DNA from: an uncultured Muribaculaceae bacterium
GTDB lineage: Bacteria > Bacteroidota > Bacteroidia > Bacteroidales > Muribaculaceae
DNA: 35,051 nucleotides
Reading direction: 5' to 3'
Assembly: GCA_910586595.1 (NCBI GenBank)
Contig: CAJUJB010000028.1
Span: forward strand, 1-35,051
The notes beneath the pieces were generated by a model. That model was given only the letters and a program-made list of their open reading frames with translations. It was not told the origin of the DNA and did no database searches. Both the position numbers and the translations under genes were made by a program. Position 1 is the first letter of the stretch, and the number at the start of each line of letters is the position of its first letter. Shown here piece after piece: positions 1-7,054 of the stretch.

Positions 1-305
1 AGGTAATCACCGGCGCCGTCGGTGGCGCAGCTGGCGTGACCCATGCCGCCAAGACTGCCACAACCGACTGCCAGCCCAACGCCAACGTCGAGGCCCTGCG
101 CGTTGCCATGGACGCCGCCAATATCGAAGCCCGTCCACTCTGGAAGCCCATGCATAAACAACCCGTCTACGCATCCGCCCCCGCCTACACCAACGGCGTC
201 AGCGAATCCCTCTTCGCCGTAGGCATCTGTCTCCCCGCCGGCCCATACGTCACCGACGACGACGTCAGCTACATCGTCGACACCATCAAGGCAAGCATCG
301 CCTGA
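1..305 (+). CDS. DegT/DnrJ/EryC1-type PLP aminotransferase, C-terminal fragment
   Basis: This is the last ~100 codons of a gene whose start lies left of the window; the frame is open from base 3 to the TGA at 303-305. The segment IEARPLWKPMHKQPV, then NGVSE-LF, then LPAGPYVTDDDVSYIVDTIK is the characteristic C-terminal block of the sugar aminotransferase (DegT/DnrJ/EryC1/StrS) family, which makes amino sugars for surface glycans from UDP-keto sugars using PLP. The lysine that binds PLP would lie upstream and is not visible. The ~25 residues before this block are rich in Gly, Ala and Thr and do not read like the usual family sequence there. A GTG at 36 is in frame but is internal. A strong terminator follows. 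Confidence 0.85.
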   Translation, partial: VITGAVGGAAGVTHAAKTATTDCQPNANVEALRVAMDAANIEARPLWKPMHKQPVYASAPAYTNGVSESLFAVGICLPAGPYVTDDDVSYIVDTIKASIA

Positions 306-318
306 CGTACCGATTTAT

Positions 319-381
319 AAAAAACAGCCACGCTGTTTTGCCGCTGAAAATAGGGCGGCAGAGCAGTGTGGCTGTTTTTTT
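319..381. terminator. Bidirectional terminator between the aminotransferase and aspD
   Basis: AAAAAACAGCCAC at 319-331 pairs with GTGGCTGTTTTTT at 369-381, and inner GCCGC/GCGGC segments add a second helix. The A-run on one side and T-run on the other make it work on both strands, as expected between two converging genes. Confidence 0.85.
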
Positions 382-396
382 AAACTGCTGTAAGGC

Positions 397-2037
397 TTAT
401 TTCTGAGCTTTGAGATATTCCTGATGATATTCTTCAAGGATTGCGCGGATTTCCTTTCCGATGGTCACATAGGCATCTCGGTCGAGGTTGGCTTCAGATG
501 TTCTGATTGACCATTCCGGGCCATCGAATCCAGATCCGTTGAGCACCACGATGCCCTTTTCGGCCGCCAGACGCATCGTCACGTCGAGTGGGGCATGCGC
601 TTTAGTCAGCCAATCGGCAAACTCCTGCCCATAGAACTTTTTGGCCCATACCATCATATCGATCTCGCTGTAGTAACCTACACGCAGAGGATCGGGCACA
701 ACGGTGAAGCCCGTATTTTCCCATAGTGCTGAGAGGCGGTCATGAATCATGGCCTGCATCTTGCCTTTGTATACATCTTTGGTGTCGAGCAAGCACTTGA
801 GGGCAAATAAGCTCATCATGATCTGCTGAGGCGTGGAGAGGCCTGCAGTGTGATTGAGGGCGACTGAGCGGCTGTCGGCAACCATACGGTCGATAAATTT
901 TAGGCCACCTACATCGAGTGTCAGTGAGCCATAGCGGCGGGTGAGATCCTGGCGCTTCTCTTCGGGCAATTCCTTTATAAGTTTGTCGAAGAGATTTTCC
1001 TTGGCTGCTGCAATGACAGCGAGTCGCCAACCGGTTGCGCCGAAGTATTTGGAGAATGAGTATACGCAGAGGGTGTTGAACGGGAGAGTATACATCAGCG
1101 ATTTGAAGTCGGTTGCGAAGGTGCCATATACATCGTCGGTCACGACAATCAGGTTAGGATTATCTTTCTTTACAATGTCGACAAATGTGGCGAGATTCTC
1201 GTCGGAAAGGCGGTACGACGGTGGATTGGATGGGTTGATAAGGCATACCAGTTTCACCGAAGGATCGCGTAGCTTGTCGAGCTCCGAGTCAGGATATTGC
1301 CAGTAGTGGTAGCCGTCGGCCTCCACTTTATTTGCGCTTACATTGATTACGTCGAAGTCGTAGCGGTCGAGTTGGGGAATTTCAATATACGGAGTAAACA
1401 GCGGCGCCATCAGGGCGATTTTGTCTCCTTTATTTACAAGGTGATTTGCCTGCAGGGAGTCGAAAACATAGCACATGGCTGCTGTTCCGCCCTCGGTTGC
1501 GAAAAGATCATATTCCTTTCCACCACCGGGTGCGCGATGACCCATCTCCTGAGCGAGGTATGGCCGAATGATCTCCTGTGTGTATTTGAGGATGCGGGGT
1601 GGGGTAGGATAGTGGTCGCCGGTTATGCCGTCAGCCCATTCAAGGGCGAGTTCATCTCGGTCGGCATGCAGGTGCTCCACGGCATATTTATAAGAGTCGG
1701 CGAGCAGGCGTCCACCCTCGCTTGCCGAGTTTTTTGCCAGGAAAGCCTCGAATCGGTCGGCAATGCCTTCTGTGGAGGGCGACCCGGCTATGCCAGGGGC
1801 CTCTTGCCGCACGCGCTTACATTCACTCATAGCAAATTCGCCTAAGAGAAAGAAAGCCTCGCGTGCGTCGTAAGCGATCCAGTTGGGGTTACCTCGGCCC
1901 GCATTCAGGTAAGTTGCCGATGATGTACGTGCATCTGCCTGAGCGAGTTTGATAAGTTCGTTTTTGATTTCGAACGGGCTCATGCGGTTGAGTCGCTGCT
2001 CATATTCGCGGCTGAGCGGATTTTTAGGTGTATCCAT
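397..2037 (-). CDS. aspD: Aspartate 4-decarboxylase (bifunctional aspartate aminotransferase type)
   Basis: This PLP fold-type I enzyme converts L-aspartate to L-alanine plus CO2 in the cytoplasm (EC 4.1.1.12; also called AsdA). The ATG at 2037 gives 546 residues, close to the family's length. An in-frame ATG at 2067 would add ten residues that do not look like the family start. Visible signatures are LNAGRGNPNW near residue 45, INPSNPPS (267-274), the TDDVYG turn (300-305), and the Schiff-base lysine K330 in YSFSKYFGATGWRLA. It lies 35 nt downstream of aspT on the same strand, so the pair forms one operon. In lactic acid bacteria this pair takes up aspartate, decarboxylates it with use of a proton, and exports alanine; a similar role here is inference. 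A long C-terminal extension relative to plain aspartate aminotransferases supports decarboxylase over aminotransferase. Confidence 0.9.
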   Translation of the reverse strand: MDTPKNPLSREYEQRLNRMSPFEIKNELIKLAQADARTSSATYLNAGRGNPNWIAYDAREAFFLLGEFAMSECKRVRQEAPGIAGSPSTEGIADRFEAFLAKNSASEGGRLLADSYKYAVEHLHADRDELALEWADGITGDHYPTPPRILKYTQEIIRPYLAQEMGHRAPGGGKEYDLFATEGGTAAMCYVFDSLQANHLVNKGDKIALMAPLFTPYIEIPQLDRYDFDVINVSANKVEADGYHYWQYPDSELDKLRDPSVKLVCLINPSNPPSYRLSDENLATFVDIVKKDNPNLIVVTDDVYGTFATDFKSLMYTLPFNTLCVYSFSKYFGATGWRLAVIAAAKENLFDKLIKELPEEKRQDLTRRYGSLTLDVGGLKFIDRMVADSRSVALNHTAGLSTPQQIMMSLFALKCLLDTKDVYKGKMQAMIHDRLSALWENTGFTVVPDPLRVGYYSEIDMMVWAKKFYGQEFADWLTKAHAPLDVTMRLAAEKGIVVLNGSGFDGPEWSIRTSEANLDRDAYVTIGKEIRAILEEYHQEYLKAQK

Positions 2038-2072
2038 TTTCAGTATGTAGTTAGTACAGTGTATCAATTATA

Positions 2073-3776
2073 TTATGCGCATAGCAGTGTTATGGCCACG
2101 CCCATCAGAATGAGCAAGGTGTTGCCGATTGCGTACGTGATCGTATATCCGAGTGCCGGAACCGATGATCCGATGGTGTCCTGGATCGCACCCAGCGAGG
2201 CGGTGGTTACTCGCGATCCGGCCACACATCCAAGGTTGATGGCAGGATGGAATTTGAATACCTTGGCGCCGAGCCAGATGCCTATGATAAGAGGTAGTGT
2301 GGTGGCAATCGCTCCAGCTACGAAGAGCATCCAGCCAACTTCTTTTATACCACTTACGAATGTCGGTGCCGATGTTATGCCGATTACGGCTATAAACATA
2401 TTCAGGCCGAGATTATTGAGCAGCCATACCGACGATTCGGGAATGCCGCCGAATGTAGGATGCTTGGAGCGTAACCAGCCGAGTACGAGGCCGGCGATCA
2501 GTGCGCCTCCAGAGGTGCTTAGGCTGATGGGGATGCCACCGAGGTGGATGGTGATGGCGCCGATGAGTGCGCCGATGAAGATTCCGAGTCCTACGAATAC
2601 CATATCGGTAACCTTTGAAGGACGGTCGGCATAGCCTATGGCTGCGGCTGCAGCGTCAACTTCACGCTTCAATCCGGCGATGGTGATTGTATCTCCACGC
2701 ATAAGTGTGGTCTTCGACAGTACAGGTATATTCTGGCCTCCACGTGAGATTGAGGCTATAGCAACCCCTCTCATAGCGTCCATCCCGCGGATCTGGTCTA
2801 CAGTCACACCTTCGCATGATTTACGGGAGATCATCACAGGAATACGTTCTACGGCAAATGTCAGCAGTTCGGCGTCGGCAACTTCGGGCCCGAGCCAACT
2901 TTCATCCTGAATCACAAACTCACGTCGTCCGCTGAGCACGAGTTCGTCGCCACGTGAGATTTTCACAGTCGAGTCCGGATCGTCGATGATAGTTCCGTTG
3001 GTACGTACACGGTCAACGAAAATTCGGCGTCCGAGTTTCTCAATATTTGCCTGGATCTCAGCTATGGTCCGCGGTGTCTCGAAGAAGTCGCCGTCGGCTT
3101 TATAAGCTCTGAATACTACAGGACGCAGAGCGTTGATGTAGGCCGGATCGGTGGTGACCGAGCTGTCGTTCATCTCTTTCTCGAGTTCAGCTGTCTGTTG
3201 CTTGACCTTCTTGATGCCGCCAAGCATAGCAGGCCCGAGTATACTTAATATGTAAGCCGACCCAATTGTACCGAATATATATGTTACAGCGTAGCATACA
3301 GGCACGATTTCAGTCCAGTTCTGCTTGTCGGCAGCTGAGGCGGCGAGGTTATTGATCGTGTCGTCGCCAACGCCAATCACTGCAGATATAGTCTGCGCAC
3401 CTGCGAAGAGGCCGGCAGCCTCTCCTGCATTGTAGCCAAAGCAGAGGGCTACACCCCAGGTTACGGCAAAGCAGACCACGCACATCACAACGGCGAATAT
3501 TACCTGCTTGATGCCCGAGCCTTTCATGGCGCGGAAAAACTGCGGCCCCACGCTGTAGCCTATGGCGAATAAGAAGAGAAGGAAGAATACCGATTTAATC
3601 GGGCCGGGAATAGGAATGTTCATCTGGCCGACAAGAACGCCAACCAGCAGCACCGATGTGACAGTGCCCAGCGAAAAAGACTTGTACTTCAGTTTGCCAA
3701 CCCAGAAACCGATGCCCAACGTCAGGAAGATCGGTATTGAAGGATTATTACGGAAGATGTCGAGAATCCAATCCAT
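2073..3776 (-). CDS. aspT: Aspartate:alanine antiporter, AAE family
   Basis: This inner-membrane exchanger of 567 residues has the AAE-family layout: about five hydrophobic helices in residues 1-190, a cytoplasmic insert of about 190 residues holding two RCK_C/TrkA_C-like domains (sequences around VFRAYKADGDFF and VERIPVMISRKSCEG), then a second block of five to six helices at 390-567. The motifs AIGYSVGPQFF and GAQTISAVIGVGDD are typical of the membrane halves. I chose the ATG at 3776 (MDWILDIF); an in-frame start at 3827 would add 17 non-hydrophobic residues. It is the first gene of an operon with aspD, which argues for aspartate/alanine exchange rather than another dicarboxylate. The family also contains YidE/YbjL-type proteins of unknown substrate, so the substrate rests on the neighbour. 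Confidence 0.88.
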   Translation of the reverse strand: MDWILDIFRNNPSIPIFLTLGIGFWVGKLKYKSFSLGTVTSVLLVGVLVGQMNIPIPGPIKSVFFLLFLFAIGYSVGPQFFRAMKGSGIKQVIFAVVMCVVCFAVTWGVALCFGYNAGEAAGLFAGAQTISAVIGVGDDTINNLAASAADKQNWTEIVPVCYAVTYIFGTIGSAYILSILGPAMLGGIKKVKQQTAELEKEMNDSSVTTDPAYINALRPVVFRAYKADGDFFETPRTIAEIQANIEKLGRRIFVDRVRTNGTIIDDPDSTVKISRGDELVLSGRREFVIQDESWLGPEVADAELLTFAVERIPVMISRKSCEGVTVDQIRGMDAMRGVAIASISRGGQNIPVLSKTTLMRGDTITIAGLKREVDAAAAAIGYADRPSKVTDMVFVGLGIFIGALIGAITIHLGGIPISLSTSGGALIAGLVLGWLRSKHPTFGGIPESSVWLLNNLGLNMFIAVIGITSAPTFVSGIKEVGWMLFVAGAIATTLPLIIGIWLGAKVFKFHPAINLGCVAGSRVTTASLGAIQDTIGSSVPALGYTITYAIGNTLLILMGVAITLLCA

Positions 3777-4000
3777 AAAATAAGATAGTTGAGGTTGATG
3801 GTTAATAAAAACTGCAGCTGCGGGCACTCTGAGGGTATGAATGCTACGCCTACATATTTCTTAACACCGCCAGGGCTTATTAGTTTGTTGGCATATGGTT
3901 TTTATTCTCGAAGGCAGCTCTATTTCCCTCTTCATTATCTTATCTCTTAAGAGAATATCCATTATTTTTTTGAGGTCGCTTAACAAATAGACCGGAAAGT
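3777..4000. other. Divergent intergenic region between aspT and rpsU
   Basis: There is no gene here. The region must hold the aspT promoter on the minus strand, but I could not find a clean TAnnTTTG box for it. A perfect 12-bp palindrome, TCTCTTAAGAGA, sits at 3943-3954 and could be an operator. The rpsU promoter lies at the right end. Confidence 0.5.
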
Positions 4001-4031
4001 TTTGTCATATAATATTTTTTTTGTAATTTTG
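4000..4031 (+). promoter_or_regulatory. Bacteroidota-type promoter of rpsU
   Basis: TTTTG at 4000-4004 (-33 element), 19 nt spacer, TAATTTTG at 4024-4031 (-7 element): both boxes match the TTTG/TAnnTTTG consensus. The rpsU ATG is 45 nt downstream. Confidence 0.8.
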
Positions 4032-4075
4032 CCGCGCTAAAGTCAACGCAAAATCAAAATATTTAACCATATAAT

Positions 4076-4267
4076 ATGATTATCGTACAAGTAAAAGAAG
4101 GCGAGCTCATCGAAAGAGCACTCAAAAAATTCAAACGTAAGTTTGAAAAAACCGGCATCGTGAAAGAACTCCGTCGCCGCCAGGCATTCCAGAAACCCTC
4201 TGTGACAAACCGCAAGAAAATGATGAAGGCGGTTTACGTTCAGCAGCTCCGTGCTGTAGAGGATTGA
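4076..4267 (+). CDS. rpsU: 30S ribosomal protein S21
   Basis: S21 binds the 30S platform near the 3' end of 16S rRNA and helps initiation. The 63-residue protein has the expected size and composition: a short acidic start (VKEGELIERALKKFKRKFEK), a run of basic residues (ELRRRQAFQKPS) and a lysine/arginine-rich end. The ATG at 4076 follows a consensus promoter with a ~40 nt leader. It is the first gene of the rpsU-xerC-hpf group, an arrangement I know from other Bacteroidales. A small AAAGCC/GGCTTT hairpin with a T6 loop follows the stop codon. Confidence 0.97.
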   Translation: MIIVQVKEGELIERALKKFKRKFEKTGIVKELRRRQAFQKPSVTNRKKMMKAVYVQQLRAVED

Positions 4268-4282
4268 TAGAATCGCTCTTCG

Positions 4283-4300
4283 AAAGCCTTTTTTGGCTTT
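4283..4300 (+). terminator. Short hairpin after rpsU (weak terminator or processing site)
   Basis: AAAGCC (4283-4288) and GGCTTT (4295-4300) enclose a T6 loop; only AAAATTT follows. The stem is short and lacks a proper T-tract, so partial read-through into xerC is likely. Confidence 0.45.
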
Positions 4301-4334
4301 AAAATTTGCACAATTCAAATATTGTGTCTAAATT

Positions 4335-4367
4335 CGTGGCAATCTACTTGCACAAGCAGTAGCCACG
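4335..4367 (+). promoter_or_regulatory. Hairpin directly upstream of the xerC start codon
   Basis: CGTGGC at 4335-4340 pairs with GCCACG at 4362-4367, and inside it CTACTTG (4344-4350) pairs with CAAGCAG (4353-4359) with one mismatch. The structure ends 4 nt before the xerC ATG at 4372, so it covers where ribosomes would load. A role in limiting translation is inference. Confidence 0.5.
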
Positions 4368-4371
4368 TTTT

Positions 4372-5283
4372 ATGCTATACGACGCTTTCTACGACTTTAT
4401 ACGGTGTGAGACGACCCGATCGCCTCACACCGTTTTGGCATATAAGCGTGACCTTGAACAGTTCCGCCGTTTTTTGACCGCTGAGCTCATGCACCCCGAC
4501 GACGATCCGCGCAAGGCCACTTACTCCGACCTGCGTCTTTGGGTGGCCTCATTGTCCTCGCAAGGCATGGCCGTAACCACTGTGCTGCGCAAAATGTCGG
4601 CTCTGAGGGCATTTTATGGTTATCTCATGCGTCATCACGGTCTTGAGATCAACCCATCCTCAAGGCTCGTGGCTCCACGGCGTCCGCATGTACTGCCGGC
4701 TTTTGTCCGTCGGGAGGAGACCGAAGGCGTACTCGAGAGTATGGACGCTTTTTCCGATGACTTCACCGCCGCGCGCAATGCTTTGATTGTCGACTTGTTG
4801 TATTCAACCGGAATGCGAGAATCAGAGTTGGTCGATCTTAAAAACCGCGATGTAGACACTCGGAAGGGCGAACTAAAGGTGCTTGGCAAGCGTAATAAAG
4901 AAAGAATTATCCCTTTCGGAGCAGAACTAAGCGAAATGATAACCCACTACCGAGCCCTCCGCTCAAAGATACCCGGAACCGACACCGTTGAGGAGTTCTT
5001 TGTCCGTCCGTCTGGCGAGCCTCTTTACCGTCAGTTGGTGTATCGTGTGGTTAATACGGCGCTCACCGAGGGGGCTGTCAGTTCGTCGAAGCGTTCGCCT
5101 CATGTGCTAAGACATTCCTTCGCTACTGATATGCTCAACGACGGCGCCGACCTTAACGCAGTCCAGAAGCTCCTGGGGCATGAATCACTCGAAACGACTC
5201 AAAGATATACTCATCTTACATATCGAGAACTTCAACAGAATTACAAACTCGCACATCCCCGTGCACAAAAAATGGAGGATTAA
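4372..5283 (+). CDS. xerC: Tyrosine recombinase, XerC/XerD type
   Basis: This 303-residue protein has the usual Xer size and two-domain layout: an N-terminal SAM-like core-binding domain (residues 1-95) and a C-terminal catalytic domain. All catalytic residues are visible: R149 (STGMRESEL), K173 (LGKRNKER), H244 and R247 (PHVLRHSF), H270 (LLGHESLETTQ) and the nucleophile Y279 (QRYTHL). Xer enzymes resolve chromosome dimers at dif; in Bacteroidota XerC and XerD paralogues are hard to tell apart by eye. The chromosomal position between rpsU and hpf, with no phage or transposon genes nearby, argues for the housekeeping recombinase rather than a mobile-element integrase. The stop is followed three bases later by the hpf ATG, so the two are co-translated. 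Confidence 0.9.
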   Translation: MLYDAFYDFIRCETTRSPHTVLAYKRDLEQFRRFLTAELMHPDDDPRKATYSDLRLWVASLSSQGMAVTTVLRKMSALRAFYGYLMRHHGLEINPSSRLVAPRRPHVLPAFVRREETEGVLESMDAFSDDFTAARNALIVDLLYSTGMRESELVDLKNRDVDTRKGELKVLGKRNKERIIPFGAELSEMITHYRALRSKIPGTDTVEEFFVRPSGEPLYRQLVYRVVNTALTEGAVSSSKRSPHVLRHSFATDMLNDGADLNAVQKLLGHESLETTQRYTHLTYRELQQNYKLAHPRAQKMED

Positions 5284-5285
5284 CC

Positions 5286-5579
5286 ATGGATGTAAGAATT
5301 CAAGCTATCCACTTCGAAATCGCTGACCGCCTTGTTGAATTCATCAACAAAAAAGCTGATAAACTCGCTCGCCGATTCCCGTCGATCTCTACTGTCGACG
5401 TCAACCTTAAAGTCGTTAAGCCCGAAACTGCAATGAATAAGGAAGTCGTTCTACGCGTCGACACCCCCCAGGCTCCCGAAACTGTTGCGACAAAACTTGC
5501 CGACTCTTTCGAAGAAGCCTTCGATCTTGCACTTGAGGCAGTCGAACGTCAGCTCGAAAAGAATAAAGTAAAGAAATAA
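5286..5579 (+). CDS. hpf: Ribosome hibernation promoting factor, short form (HPF/RaiA family)
   Basis: At 97 residues this is the short HPF form, without the C-terminal dimerisation domain of long HPF. The order of elements (MDVRIQAIHFEIADRLVEFINKK helix start, RRFPSI, VDVNLKVVKPE strand, a second strand VVLRVDTP, then a long helix ADSFEEAFDLALEAVERQLEK) matches the beta-alpha-beta-beta-beta-alpha fold that sits in the 30S decoding centre and blocks tRNA and mRNA. It starts two bases after the xerC stop codon. The link with rpsU makes sense as a translation-related unit. A perfect 12-bp hairpin lies downstream. Confidence 0.93.
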   Translation: MDVRIQAIHFEIADRLVEFINKKADKLARRFPSISTVDVNLKVVKPETAMNKEVVLRVDTPQAPETVATKLADSFEEAFDLALEAVERQLEKNKVKK

Positions 5580-5591
5580 ATCAACTACCCC

Positions 5592-5619
5592 GACCGTGGA
5601 GAACCTCTTCTCCACGGTC
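5592..5619 (+). terminator. Perfect 12-bp hairpin between hpf and the thioredoxin gene
   Basis: GACCGTGGAGAA (5592-5603) pairs perfectly with TTCTCCACGGTC (5608-5619) around a CCTC loop. There is no T-tract (AAATTAAAT follows), and the next start codon is 16 nt away, so it may be a partial terminator, an mRNA end-protector for hpf, or a control element for the next gene. Confidence 0.6.
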
Positions 5620-5635
5620 AAATTAAATATACTAA

Positions 5636-6655
5636 ATGAAATATACCCGCATACTTTTCGCCGCGGCAGCCTTTGCCGCGGCTTGTACGGCGTCGGCTGA
5701 GCCTTATAAGGTCATAGTGCCTATGGGTGAGGACGTCGAAGGCGCCATGGCGCGTCTTGTCAACTTTGACACCGGTGCCCCCATCGATAGTGTACTCGTC
5801 GAAGATAAAGCCGCCCGCTTCGAAGGCGATATTGACGAGCCTATACTCGCCCGCGTTTTTGTTGATGGCCAGCGCCAGCCCGTATTTATACTTGAACCCG
5901 GCACAATCTCGTTCAACGCGCAGGAAGGTGCCTTCGGCTCGATGCTTAACGATCAGCTCCGTGAAATTGGCCGTACTATCCAGCAGATAGGCGTGCAATA
6001 CCAGCAGGCAACTGACGATGTTGCCCGGCAGGCGGCTTATACGCGCTATGAAGCCGTAATCGACAGTACTCTGGCTGCCAATAATGATAATGTGCTCGGT
6101 TACTTTATGTTCCTGAATGGCGATGCTGGCCAGCTCGACGCTGCCGGCCTACGCGAGCAATTTGCCAAGTATCCAGCATTCGCCGGTTATGAGCGCTCAC
6201 GTAAACTGCTGGAGGCTGCCGAGCACCGCGAGGCTACACAGGAAGGTGGCAAATTTATAGATTTCGAGATTCCACAGCCTGATGGCACCATCGCGCGTCT
6301 CAGTGATTATGTCGGGAAAGGTAAATATACTCTTGTCGACTTCTGGGCAAGCTGGTGCGGCCCGTGCATACGGCAGACAGCTGTGCTGAAAGACATCCAG
6401 CAGAAATATAAAGACGACGATCGTCTGGATATTCTTGGTGTGGCTGTATGGGATGAAGTCGACGCAACTCGTCAGGCAATTCAGCAACACGGACTCACAT
6501 GGCCATGTATTCTCGACGCACAGACAATTCCTACCGATTTATATGGCATATCGGGCATTCCTTGTATCATTCTTTTCGGCCCCGACGGCACTATTCTCAG
6601 CCGCGACAAGCAGGATGATGATCTTAGGGCTGCCGTAGACGCCGCCTTGAACTAA
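5636..6655 (+). CDS. Exported TlpA/ResA-like thiol-disulfide protein with DUF4369-like N-terminal domain
   Basis: The 339-residue protein starts with a signal peptide (basic MKYTR, then an Ala-rich hydrophobic stretch to about residue 21, with cleavage likely at ASA/EP; C17 could instead be a non-standard lipobox cysteine). Residues 25-105 resemble the beta-rich DUF4369 domain common in front of Bacteroidota TlpA proteins, a helical linker covers 105-200, and 205-339 is a thioredoxin fold with WCGPC (C241, C244) in VDFWASWCGPC and the cis-proline loop GISGIPC. It should reduce or isomerise disulfides in the periplasm; the partner is unknown. The start is 16 nt after a stable hairpin. Its stop codon overlaps the converging VanZ-like gene by three bases. 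Confidence 0.88.
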   Translation: MKYTRILFAAAAFAAACTASAEPYKVIVPMGEDVEGAMARLVNFDTGAPIDSVLVEDKAARFEGDIDEPILARVFVDGQRQPVFILEPGTISFNAQEGAFGSMLNDQLREIGRTIQQIGVQYQQATDDVARQAAYTRYEAVIDSTLAANNDNVLGYFMFLNGDAGQLDAAGLREQFAKYPAFAGYERSRKLLEAAEHREATQEGGKFIDFEIPQPDGTIARLSDYVGKGKYTLVDFWASWCGPCIRQTAVLKDIQQKYKDDDRLDILGVAVWDEVDATRQAIQQHGLTWPCILDAQTIPTDLYGISGIPCIILFGPDGTILSRDKQDDDLRAAVDAALN

Positions 6656-7047
6656 CGCTTTTTCACCACCTTCCGGATGGCCGGAGGGGCGGTGAAGTAG
6701 GCTACCGCAATTCCTGTGCAGTCGGCGACAAGATCCACTATGTCGGCACTACGTCCGTTGTGCATGGCCTCCTGGCCGAATTCATCGAGCGCGCCGGCTC
6801 CGGCACAGATTATGGCAATGACCAGCAAGGGCTTGGTGCCGATAGATAATCCTGCTCTATAACGGTCGAAGGCTATCGCCGAGAATAACCCGCCGAACAT
6901 TACCGCATGTATCAGTTTGTCAATATGCGGTATGGCCGGTAGTTGGTCGGCCCCCATCGGATCGCTGTTAAGTGTTGCGTAGAGTATCACGGCCACCACA
7001 ATCATTGTAGGCCACCAGCGTCTGAAAAAGACTGATAAAGTACTCAT
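6652..7047 (-). CDS. VanZ-like membrane protein
   Basis: This 131-residue protein has about four hydrophobic segments (residues 12-25, 48-62, 74-90, 107-125). The sequence IPHIDKLIHAVMFGGLF and the later GALDEFGQ...GRSADIVDLVADCTGIAVAY are the conserved VanZ-family features (a histidine in the first half, DExxQ and D-x-x-x-N/D-x-x-G in the second). VanZ homologues affect teicoplanin sensitivity in some Gram-positives; their molecular job, and the role in Bacteroidota, is not known to me. It is the last gene of the parC-led operon, starting 7 nt after the stop of the M23-like gene, and converges with the thioredoxin gene. Confidence 0.82.
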   Translation of the reverse strand: MSTLSVFFRRWWPTMIVVAVILYATLNSDPMGADQLPAIPHIDKLIHAVMFGGLFSAIAFDRYRAGLSIGTKPLLVIAIICAGAGALDEFGQEAMHNGRSADIVDLVADCTGIAVAYFTAPPAIRKVVKKR

Positions 7048-7054
7048 CTACTTG

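Noticed and set aside
1297..1845. A 182-residue frame opposite aspD
   Set aside because: It mirrors the codon pattern of aspD and shows no motif of its own.
4372..5283. Integrase of a mobile element
   Set aside because: No att repeats, tRNA target, phage or conjugation genes nearby, and the location between rpsU and hpf is that of the housekeeping Xer gene.
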